From assembly GCA_964036275.1 (NCBI GenBank), contig OZ038433.1:13354446-13418445 (forward strand): a DNA stretch of 64,000 nucleotides, read 5' to 3'. Position 1 is the stretch's first letter. Each line of letters opens with the position of its first letter. The notes beneath the pieces were generated by a model. That model was given only the letters and a program-made list of their open reading frames with translations. It did no database searches and was not told the origin of the DNA. The position numbers and the translations under genes are program-made. Positions 12,606-24,600 of this stretch are shown here, piece by piece. This stretch comes from Litoditis marina. Its lineage: Eukaryota; Nematoda; Chromadorea; Rhabditida; Rhabditidae.

Positions 12606-13438
12606 AGTTTACAAGCAGAAATAAGCATGTGCGTATTGATGTACACTTCGTCAATCGAATTAAACTCAGTTCTATAACATTCCAAAACCCGTGAAGTGTA
12701 GTTTGCATTCACCGTGGGATTACACGTAAAATTTCAAAACTGGGTTGCGAACGGGCTAGAGTTAACGAAAAAGCGTAAGTATTCAATTGTGAAGGGCAGT
12801 TATGATTTACATTAGCATGATGAAATAACAACGTGTGTTTTTTTTATCCAACATTAGCATGTGATTATTACAGAGTGTTTTTTTTATTCAACTCTTATAG
12901 TGCATCCAAGTTAAAACAAAAATATTCATGATACTAACTCGTTTATTTTTATTTAGTACAAGAGACTTTCTATGTCTTTTTCGATTGAACTGACCCTATT
13001 CTGCTCCGATGTGAGACGATGAATATATAGATGATCTGCAATGCGTCCTTTATCGCTGCTCTGTCCACATACAATGCAATGGTAGCCACTCTCCGATTTC
13101 AATTTACTACCGAAGAAATCTGCAATAAATATGGAAGTAATAATAACACTACGCGGTATGTACTTGCTGAAATCAAACCAGTTCTCTTAGGATGTTTAGT
13201 ACTTTTGTTAGTTATGCACGTAGTTATCGTAGAGGCTCGAGAGGTCATGGTTTGGTCCAGCCGGTTAGAGTGCGGTATAGGTATTTCTACAGAATGAAAC
13301 ACACGTTCTGGTCAGAAGTTAATCCGAAGTTAACTAACACACCGACATTACATTTTACAACAAACCTCACAGAATGGCTTAGTTAATTCGGAAACGTTCT
13401 CCATACAGACGCTACGTATACGATACGTATTGATAAAG

Positions 13439-13935
13439 TGGTTGCTGGCTTGCTAGCTCCACTTCGAGGGTCGACCCAGCATCGCACTATTGCTGGGAAC
13501 GGCCCCTCCCTTCGGGGATAAAAAAGTAGATCAAAAAAGAGTTGGGTACCAGTTATAGATCAAATTTTGAAAAAGTTACGAAATGAACACAAAAGTAGTT
13601 GTTCGTAACTATTTTTCGTTCGTAACTAAGTAAACTTCTGTTGTGATCAAATCAAACGACTTATATTGAGTTTTCATAGAAGTTCACACAATAATATCCA
13701 GATTGTCTTATACATACTTGATTTTGCAAAATGGGAGATTTTTATTTCAGCTCATGTTCGATAGATGAATATATTTCATTTCGACATATTGTTTTCAACA
13801 ACCGTTTTCCAAAGGGTGTAAACATAATTCAGTTGTGATCGAATTTTAAAAGCAGACTGACGATATTGGAACTTCGTCGTTCTCTATTAGATAAAACATG
13901 ATAAACGCTCAAGTGACACGTAAAACGTAACTTAC
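13439..13935. other. Junction-proximal intron sequence, no gene seen
   Basis: Left end of unit 2, after the last recognisable exon of copy 2. It starts with a GC-richer 80-bp patch (13439-13525, with GGCCCCTCCCTTCGGGGAT) and then AT-rich DNA. Nothing coding. The donor at 13935 (ATG|GTAAGT) opens an intron leftwards through this stretch; without splicing the frame stops 9 codons later. Confidence 0.6.
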
Positions 13936-14382
13936 CATTACATCTTGCGTGAAGAGACGACGTGAAACCTCAATTGCGTCATGCCATGTACGCGAGAAAG
14001 ATTCTTCTACCACCAAAATATCATGCGGTGTGGAAAGCAAAATCTTCCGGAGTACGAGCGGAGCACTGCGAGAATTTGGATACGCAACCAGTGGAGCACT
14101 TAGTGGCGTTTGTGACATGGTGCGGAAATCAGTCTCCTCCGCTTCGGCAACGAAAACCACATCTCGACTCATTTTCACTGAAAAACACTTTAACTAACTC
14201 TTTTTTCTATCTCTCTCTCTCTCTCATGTTGAGTCTATTCTCCACTAATGTTTCTAACCTTTCCTCTATTTGATTTTTCTATTCTCCTCTCTCTCTTTAG
14301 TTTCCATATTTTTTAAGTAATACATTCTGTAGAATACGTTCCATATGTCTTCTCCTCTCATCTCTCTCTCTCTCTCTCCCTC

Positions 14383-14431
<49 letters not shown>

Positions 14432-15589
14432 TCCTCTTTCTCTCTCTCTATTTTTCTCTCTCTCTCTCTCTCTCACTCTCTTCTTTTCCTCATGTTTCAT
14501 TTCTCGTCTCTCCCTCTTCTAATAAAAAATCTTCAACTCACCATTTGGTCTGCATTCCTCACAGGGACAGGTTCGATACCAAGGCACTTCTTTATATTTT
14601 GCTCCGTAGTTGAACAAGATCAACCGGCCAGCCTACAAATATTTTACAGTTGTTTGAATAAACCGGATTAGAATGTTCCCTATAAAAATTCATACGTATG
14701 ATTACATAAAATACATAGGAATGAATATATCTGAAAGTATTTTTTTCCCGCCAATGGCATGTTTTTTGAACTCTAGGGAGCCTTATGTAGTTTGATCAGT
14801 AACAGGGAACAACGTTTATATTAAATTAATACCTCAATATCTTTTAGTGCCTTGAAGTACACCATAAGGTGAACAACTCCGGACCGCTCGCTGGCGATGA
14901 AATGCGGTGTGACGTTTGCATGCTCGAGACTGTGGTTTATTAACCGCCCGAGTACCACCGACCCTTCATAGGTAGCCTGGTGACTTTCTATGATCATGTG
15001 CCTCCTTTTGCCTCGAATATCGACTGTAAAATCAAAGATTGAACTCTCTGAGACTCCACTAACAGTTTTTATATTCAAAATACAGTAGTAACACTTTTCA
15101 CCGAACGATGCAATTTCAAGAGCTCTTCGAAATAAGATTCATTTGAGAGCTATCCGTAACCAGATTCTCAGAATATTTTGAAATCTCTAGAATTGGTTAA
15201 TACAAACCTTCTCGCGACCTTAAAAACGTCTCAATTGAAAGCGTATAAACTTACATGAGTGTTCGAAGACGTATTTCTTGACGAGTTCCTGTTTCTCTGG
15301 GGTCATTTGAGCAAGTCTTCTCTCATGCAGTTCACCGGACATCGTTACTCCGCTGAAAACGACAACTTTGTAAGAAAAATCCTCTTGGATTATTAAAACT
15401 GCTTACTAGTTAATCAGTATTTTCAGAATTATAGTCGTCGCTTACAGAAAGGCGAGGTGTACTGTATATTTCACTTTGCGCTGTGTAAGAACACATATAC
15501 TCGATTCGTTCGTGCTGCTCGTATAAGCCCAGTTGGTGTAGTGGTTAGTGTTAGCGCCTCCCAATCTTTTTAGCCTGGTTCGAGTCTCA

Positions 15590-15622
<33 letters not shown>

Positions 15623-18600
15623 CATTATTATTATTATTATTATCATTATTTATTATTACTATTATTATTACCATTATCATACCATTATTACCATTATTAT
15701 CACCATTATTACCATTATAATCACTATTATTGTTAGTTTATATAATATAAATTATGATCGTCACTCACCGGTATCCACAAACGACGTCCCCTTTCTTCAG
15801 ATCCGTCTTCGCGCAAACCCCAAGCCCGACTTCGGCGGTGACTTCAACGATTTGCAACCATGGGAAGTCCTGCAAGAGAATATGGGATTGTCTAAGAACA
15901 TCATAGAATGCAATATTTGCTCAAATAAGAGAGAAACTGTTTACCTCAACCGGTTTGTGTTGCGACCGCCGGATGAAGTCATGCAAATCTTCGGTGGATT
16001 TCAGCGATTTCCGCGGTTGGCTGTCAGAAGTGGTTGCGTTGAACTCTCTAATAATCTTAGAGATGTCCTTTAACACGTTTCTGTCCTCATCTTCACTGCG
16101 TTCTCGTGAAGTTTCTAAAAAACTTGGTACTTAGGTAAAGGTAAAGGTAATACACTGGTTAAATATATATTTTCATTCTTAATTATGTCTGTTCAATCAC
16201 CGATTGTGAAACCGACACGGTGTATTCAACGTTTTTTTACTCAGCGTGGAATCCACGATAAAATTGAAGTAAGTGTTAATGTAGCAGTAAACTCAAATGT
16301 GGATTGTTTACTTTAAAATTTACTCTAATTGTTTACTAATTCCGTCTGTTTCTACGATTTCATTTCCATAACTTAAAACAGTACTAGGGTGAGTAGAACA
16401 TCTTATCTACTCACCGTGGAATACCACGGTAAGCTAAAATATGGAAAAAAACGAGCACTTAACGTAACTTTCGCTCTTTTCCAGCCTCTTCAGTTTGGGG
16501 TCAAATTAGGTAGCTATTTTGTGGTTTGTGGTATGCTGTCTTGTTACACATACCTGCAGCCTCGGCAATTCTTTCCACAGGTTTGCATTCTTGTCTTGGA
16601 ACTGGATCGGTAGAAGGTGAAGGCTCTGTAAAGCAGAACAATCGTGCGTAATTCAGCTCCACATACGGAATGCTTTGATTTTTCAGCTGATAATTTTTCA
16701 CAGCTGTCAACCATTAGTGTTTAACCATCAATAATTTTGTCTAAAAATGAGCGTTTTTCATCAGTGAATACCGCGAAAATCGAAAAAAATTGTGTTAGAA
16801 CGGTTATAAATATACTAAATGTCGAAGTTTCTGTAGCTATGAGGATTTTTTCAATACCTGCAACTTCAACGACCATTGCCAAGGGTTTCTTCTCTTGTGT
16901 TTGAAAGAGAACCGGTTCTGTTGGGATCGGGGCAGCTGAAAAAAATACAACAAATGAAATTCCAGGTCAAAACAAGATTCTAAGTTTTGATATTTTACAT
17001 CCCATCTTGATATTATACACCTTTGATTTGTGTTAGGTTCGATTGACTGTTTTACACACTCACGTGGTGTTGGATTGGTGTAATCGAAATCGAAAGAGAC
17101 ATCCCCGTACTCAGTAGAAGCGAACACGTCCGGACTCCCATTTTCAAACGGAGAGGGCCATTTTTTGTCTGAAATGTATTGTTCACAGTTGTTATGTGCA
17201 TATTCCAGTGTCTACCTAATTTTCTAATTGAAACAAAGTCAAGTAGACAGAAAACTATGGATTCAATAGTTTTTCTAAACTTTTTGGAAAACGAGAAATT
17301 TACGATTAACCTACATTACTACTTTTGTTGTTGCAATAAATCAAAACCAGAAACTTACAAAATGAAAAAAAGTTATTCGATATCACACACTTTTAACTCT
17401 TTCCGATTTTTCCGTGGGACTCCACGGTGATTTGAATAAATTGATCTATTAACCGTATACGTGTTTTTCGTTGTTTCAATACATCACACGTATAAATATA
17501 CACATGAAACAGAGCGAAGTTACTCTATATCCTATTTAACTGCTGATTTTTCACCCATTTTGGTTTTCCGTGGGACTCCACGGCAATTTGAAAAAATTGA
17601 TCTACCAACCGTACAAGTGTTTTTTGTTGTTTCAATACATCACAAGTATAAATATACACATTGAAAGAGAGCAAAGTTATTTTACATTCTATTTTACTGC
17701 TAATTTTTCACCCATTTTTGGTTTTCCGTGGGACTCCACGGAAATTTGAAGAAAAAAGACGTATCAAATGTACCATTTTTTTGTGGCTGTAAAACATCAC
17801 AAACGTGAAAAGAAGTTTCTGGCTTACTTTTTCTCCAGTCAATCTCGTTCGAATTCTCGTTCTGTCTATCTCTGTCATTCTCAGCATTAGACAACTGTAC
17901 TGGCTGTTGCATGGCTTCCTCCAAATTAGCTCTTTCGGAAGCAGTCCCTAAAACTAGGCAGAATAAGTGTTGTAAAGTTGGAAACAGAGTCATTGAGTGA
18001 TTGGATAGATATTCTAAAAAGGAACGAACACGATTGAGTGTGAATGAATAGCAAAAGCTAGCTTAAATTTTTGCAATTGCTATTGCGATGTGTTTATAGT
18101 TTGATCACGTTGTTTATGGTCGAGATTTGTAGATTATGATGTGCACTGAGATTGAACTACAACAATGGTTCAATCACACCCTAGATTGTGAAGATATACA
18201 GTGAGCGGGATTGAACAAACATCAAATTCTCATCTCTCGTTGGTTTCTAGCTGATTTTTGCTAAAAAAATTTTTTTTGCTTATTGAGATCACAACTCATG
18301 TAATGATAACGCGTGACTCACGTTCTGGTACCTGCAGCTTCGGATACATTCTAGAGACTGAGGGAATTTCGTCTTCTGTAACAACAACTTTATAGAAATC
18401 CAACTCAAACTTAATAGTTTGAAACAAATCAGCTAAACTGTCTCTTTTCGTTGGGAATTGATCTTCTACTCTCCGTGCACGATGGAAAATAGCAGTTGTC
18501 CACAGCTGTATGAGACTATTTAAACAAACAAATGCGTTCAGATTGGTGTGAAAATGACCTGCTTGTTTCATTCAACCATTATCATAAGGGCGTTCAAAAA

Positions 18601-21600
18601 TAGTCAAACTCACAAGTGTGAAGCCATTTTGAAAATATTGTTCAACAAACCGTGAAAATCATAGACATCGTCAGAAACGGCAGCGGCTCTGGATGTGGTG
18701 GCAAGCTGATGATCTGGACCTAAAACTGTTCAATATAGATGTGAAAATATCGTGGAAAAATCATTTGTCGAGCTGTTTTTTTCCACAAAAACAACAGAAC
18801 GAAAGATTCTTGGGGAACTCGAAAATATAAAAAGTTGAGAATGTAAAACATTTTCTTACCAAGACGACGGCTTTGCTTTCTGGGCGACCTGTGCACGAGA
18901 GTATTCGTCAAGGGTCCGACTTGACCAGTCATCATGTCGTCTGGAAATAGCAATAATCTGATTCATTATTTTTTTCTACTTTTTCAATCAATACCTATGA
19001 ACTCGATAAACGGTGTGAACATGTCCTCATAAATCGATACACCAAAGTATGGGACTGACCAGAGTCTGAATCCTTCTCCGAAGATAGTTGTTTATTCCGT
19101 CTTCTGTCCACCTTTTTCGTCTTCACGGTTGAATGTAGTGCTAAAATAATTTGCGTGAAACAAATCTAAGTTTTTGTTCTCTTAAATTTTATGCACTTAT
19201 ATGTATTACTCGCTGTTTTATTAGTTTTAGACACCAATTCATCTGGCAGTCAGAGTCAAGTAATAAAGAATAGCACACTGTTTATTGATTTAATTCATTT
19301 CTATGATCTATCGCGATGACCTAATGCGTTATTATAGTAGGAAGATCGTTTTGGAAATTTTCCGTGGAGTCCCACGAAATGACCAAAATGAGTGGGAATT
19401 TGGCAGTCAAAGTCAAGTAATGAAGAATAGCACACTGTTTATTGATTTAATTCATTTCTATGATCTATCGCGATGACCTAATGCGTTATTATAGTAGGAA
19501 GATCGTTTTGGAAATTTTCCGTGGAGTCCCACGAAATGACCAAAATGAGTGGGAATTTGGCAGTCAAAGTCAAGTTATGAAGAATAGCACACTGTTTATT
19601 GATTTAATCCATTTCTATGATCTATCGCGATGACCTAATGCGTTATTATAGTAGGAAGATCGTTTTGGAAATTTTCCGTGGAGTCCCACGAAATGACCAA
19701 AATGAGTGGGAATTTGGCAGTCAAAGTCAAGTAATGAAGAATAGCACACTGTTTATTGATTTAATTCATTTCTATGATCTATCGCGATGGCCTAATGCGT
19801 TGTTATTGTAGGAAGATAGTTTTTACAAGTTTCCGTGGAGTCCCACGAAGTGACCAAATTAAGTGGTAATTCGGCAGTCAAAGTCAAGTGATGAAGAATA
19901 GCACACGGTTTATTGATTTAATCCATTTCTATGATCTATCGCGATGACCTATTGCGTTATTACAGTAGGAAGATCGTTTTTACAAGTTTCCGTGGAGTCC
20001 CACGGAGTGACCAAAATAAGTGGGAATTCGGCAGTCAAAGTCAAGTGATGAAGAATAGCACACGGTTTATTGATTTAATCCAGTTCTATGATCTATCGCG
20101 ATGACCTATTGCGTTATTACAGTAGGAAGATCGTTTTTACAAGTTTCCGTGGAGTCCCACGGAGTGACCAAAATGAGTGGGAATTCGGCAGTCAAAGTCA
20201 AGTGATGAAGAATAGCACACGGTTTATTGATTTAATCCATTTCTATGATCTATCGCGATGACCTATTGCGTTATTACAGTAGGAAGATCGTTTTTACAAG
20301 TTTCCGTGGAGTCCCACGGAGTGACCAAAATAAGTGGGAATTCGGCAGTCAAAGTCAAGTGATGAAGAATAGCACACTGTTTATCTAGTCAGTTCATTTC
20401 TACGATCTATGGCAATAATATAATGCGTTTTTACAGTAGGAAGATCGTTTTTATAAGTTTACGTGGAATCCCACGAAGTGACCAAAATGAATTGGGTTCG
20501 GCAGTTAAAATGAGAGAATGAATAGCATTGCACTGTTTACTTCATTCAATCATTTCAATGATGTATCGCATTGATATTTGATTTTTGATTGATGAAAAGT
20601 AACAGTATCGTAGATAGATCACTTTTTGTAGTTTTCGTGGAAACCCACGAAGCTCTCACACCATGCCAAACTCGATTGCAACAATGCTCACGTGTTTTCA
20701 CGTTCAGGTGTTTTACAGGTCGTCTAAGTACCTGTTTGCTCACTGTTCTGTAACTTGCTAGGACGACGCTGTGGCAGGTTGAATGTACTTGTGATCGGCT
20801 GGTCAACGCGCTTGTTCAGGTCTGAAATATTTGACAATTTACCTTATCACCAATCTTTTCTAAATACTTTGTGACTGTAATGATACGAATTAGGCTGACG
20901 CTCTTAACTACATTCTCTCGAAATTCAAAAGTAGTGTTTTTGTATCATGACATTTAGGTTTCTGTACAGACCTTTTGTTTTGAACCTGTGCTGGTCTTCC
21001 TCTTCTTCTTCTTCTTCGTCTGAAACTGCGAAGTCAAGCATTTTTTGTTTCTCCTCGTCTTCTTCATTTTCTTCTGCACATATTTTTCGGATCAGCTTCT
21101 TGTCAGTCAAACTGTAAAAAAATTTCCATAGTTACATAACATATGCGTAATATCAGAAAACTTAGTGACATACTATAACTTCCATATTATAACTTATTCT
21201 ACCCACTCTTTGATCTTGAGCTTCTTTATGTCGGTAACTTTCTTGACTTCGCTCCGGAACTCCTCAACGTGTTCCAGAGTCCGCAAATGCAAGAATCCTC
21301 GGAAGGCACGTCTCCGATCGTCATCAGTGTAAGTTCGATCCTGCAATTTGTCACTACGGTAGTGAAGCCAGCTCGAAATAGAGTTTTCGAATGTATTATT
21401 CAAACATTGTACCAAAAAAATATTTTCATCCAAATAGCCAATGTTTGGTGAATGGAACAATTTTGAGACAATTTTGAGGAACAATTTACGTACAGGTTGA
21501 AATTAACATTTAGTCATACCTGAATAACTACACTGTGACCAGCGAGCAGGGCTGCATCTGCGTTCGGTCCACCTCTCAAGTTCTTCTCGCACCATTCATC

Positions 21601-24600
21601 AAACTGCATTTGAGCAGTCGTGTGTCGCACCTTAATGAGACAGAAGCTGATATTACTATAAAAAAATGCAAAACATGCTTGAGTATCTGTTGATCATGGA
21701 AAACTGCAAACATTTTTTGGGCAACGTTTCTGCATTTCTCAGGCAACTTTGACAGTGCTGGAATTTGCCCTTTTGTTTCCACAATTTGACTGGAAACTCG
21801 GATTAGGTTCAGATTGAATCTGAGTAAACTACAAAATACTTAGGCTGTGAATTGAACTACTCACTCCATTGCACGTGATAATCTGATCCTTCAATCCACT
21901 GAGACGGAGGAACGATTGCATGTAGTATGCCGGATTATCTAGGGACTCGCCATGGTAGGTCAAGAAAAACTGTCGATCGTGCGCCAACCGGTCTTTCTTC
22001 TTCAGAAGAATCATACGCCTGAATTGATTTCGGTATTTTATATAAGTTCTCCAATTCATCATTAGATGGAAAATAGATTACAGGGAATCAAATTATCGTA
22101 GTAGTTTGTTTCAATACGCGCCGTGAATAGCGGACAAAACAATCAGCGAAATCAAACTACAAATAAACCTGTATAGACTCAGAAAGCACACCCTATGAGG
22201 TGGAAATTCTGATTTCTACATATTTTGAATTCAATATCACTAACGCCTTCTTCAGGTTGTGGTACACGTCTAGAAAACGCTTGATCCTTTCGTCTGCCAC
22301 GAACAGACCACCCAGTAGAGAACTTCTAGTCTTCATGCTCTTGAGATTCTTGGGACACGCGTAATAGGACACCTAAAAATGTGAAGAGGCTAGTTTGAAC
22401 TAATGAACAAACGCACCAGCAATCAATAAAATATAAAGTAATAAGACACCTAAAAATGTGAAAAAGCTAGTTTGAACTAACGAACAAACGCAAAAGTATG
22501 AACTGTGAAGTATAGTAAGAATCTCATTCTCACGTAGTAGTTCTTGCCCGCTTCCTTGAACACTCGGAATCCCGTATCTTTGTAAATTTGGCCGGTTTCG
22601 TCCTTCTGTCCTCGAATCGCTCCACAGAGAATTTTCTTTCCTATTTCATTCCTGTTCGTATTGTATACCACTAAGCACAACATGCATGCTCTGAAACAAA
22701 ACGATGAAAACATGAAAAAAAATCCAAACAGTCTACGCAGATATTTTCAATGTTTCAATGTTTCTGCGATCACCCGAAACCCGAAAAAAATCTACATCAC
22801 GAGCTCAGTTTTTCAATATTTAGCTGTGAAAATGAGTATGAGTTATATGAACATCTGAGTTACGACTTGAGTGTATTGCTGAAACTGAAACAGTCATATG
22901 GAAGTACACGTCATCATTGTTTTTGCTTTTGAAGAGCTTTTTAAATGAAATATCTGACACGCAAAATAGTATTTTTCATGACTAGAACTAAACCCTGAAT
23001 GAGTTGGTCATTGCCTATTTTCTAGTTTGAGAATTGTCAGCTCGTCTTTCAATCAAACGTGAATCGGTGTTGTTCACTTCTGCTGTGAAGTTGCAACAAC
23101 TGTGAGTGAGTAAAAACTTGCGAACCTACCCAAGTACGTAGTTGAACTCGGCTAATGTGCATTGTGCTGACCGCGAATTGATATTCTCAATTTTCTCCAC
23201 AATAGATTCATGAGCAAGATAAGCACATGCAACCGGATAAGGCGTATACTTCTGAAAAAAACCGATAGACGTTGTGTTTCTCTTGATGTGTAGGTAATTA
23301 CGTTTCGAGTTTTATTTTGAGTTTGCTTCACTGCGATGAGTTTAAAACATCATTAATTACACGCTTTTGGGTACTTGAGCGTAATTAGACACAATTCTCG
23401 TGGTTGAGGACAGACAGACGAGAGAGGTTCAATATACCTTCTCTTTAACAGTGACAGCTCCGCGTTTCGAGTGTGTACGAGCCTCTCTTGATTTACTCCG
23501 CTGCATAAGGTGAATCAGGCCGTCTTCGTATGTAACAATAGTAGCCAAGCGCAGTCCGTAGATGGAAACTGTAAGAATTTGTTGGACAATTATTACAGTA
23601 TTCACGAAACAATGTGTAAAACTCGAATTTCAAGTGTACAATGTGCTAAAGTCACCATTGAAGTTACTGAAAAAATCGATGAGTTACCCTCTTTTTTCAT
23701 TTTGTTTTTGTTTTCAGTATTCACCAAACAAAGTGTACTTTGTGCAGAGCTCAAAGCTCACGTTTTCGGAAAAAAAAGATTAACACTTCTATTATTCAAT
23801 AGTTGAATATACCACCCAGTTTTATTCTGGGAAGTATAAATTTCGTGTATCGTGGAATACTACGGAAAACTACTTGAAAACTTCACAAGGAGGTTGGAGT
23901 TTAGATTGACAGAAAATGTTGTGAGTATATTAAGGCTAACTACATTGTTGTCAATTAATTTAGTATCAGAACAATTTCATTTGGAAATGAAAATTTTCCC
24001 CCATCGTGGAATCCCACGGAGAACGAATAGTCTTCTTTCATAATCTGGAGAGGTGAGATTTTTTAACTACCGTGGGATCCCACGAAGAAACTATTGCAAC
24101 TGATTTTGGGAATGTTAGACTTCATATTAATAGTGAGAATGATGAGTTCGTAATGATAAACCTGTTTTATCGATTTTCTTCAGTATCATAGCAATTCCTA
24201 TCTAGAAAAGTAAAATTTCGTGAGCCGTGGGAGTCCACGGAAAACTGTTAAAGTACATAGCAACTACACTGGGGTACACGTAAAACAGGTGTTATCAAGA
24301 TTACAGACACCATTACGTAAACTTGACTGAAGTTACTCGTCTTATCATATCTGGAACCTAGACAACGTAAGTTCTCACCTGGATTAACCACTTGCTTGAT
24401 GTATTTCAATAAACAAATCATTGATTTTATGAATGTTAGTTGAACACCTTCTTTCACGCCCAACACAACCATTTTATTCATGACAAGAGTGAAAGTGGAC
24501 TTCGAGAAGATGATATCGTCAACGGACACTTTTTCTCCGTAACTGAAATAATTATTCATGTTTTATTAAAATATGAGGGTCGTATGGAGTATTCGTGTGG

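Larger units (their letters stand above)
1..13438. repeat. Unit 1 of a 15,274-bp tandem duplication (left end outside window)
   Basis: This stretch recurs at 15278-28712 in the same orientation. Every open frame in it has an identical or near-identical partner 15274 bp to the right (15277 bp before the TTA microsatellite near 320-350, where unit 2 has one repeat fewer). I saw one substitution, A at 4585 versus T at 19859. Identity stops abruptly after 13438 and 28712. The unit therefore starts about 1835 bp left of the window. Either a very recent duplication or an uncollapsed allele in the assembly would look like this. Confidence 0.95.

Noticed and set aside
12443..12712. Minus frame MNANYTSRVLECYRTEF as a missing exon of the fusion gene
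   Set aside because: No acceptor before it and no GT donor in a phase that would link 28748 to 27110; it runs into a GA tract.
13031..13297. 88-codon plus-strand frame (and twin at 28305-28571) with a hydrophobic stretch
   Set aside because: No supporting splice sites or family resemblance; it lies in the first long intron of the fusion gene.
14297..14671. Long Arg/Glu or Ser/Leu frames over the CT tract
   Set aside because: Dinucleotide repeats give open frames in all phases; the true coding exon here is 14632-14542 on minus.
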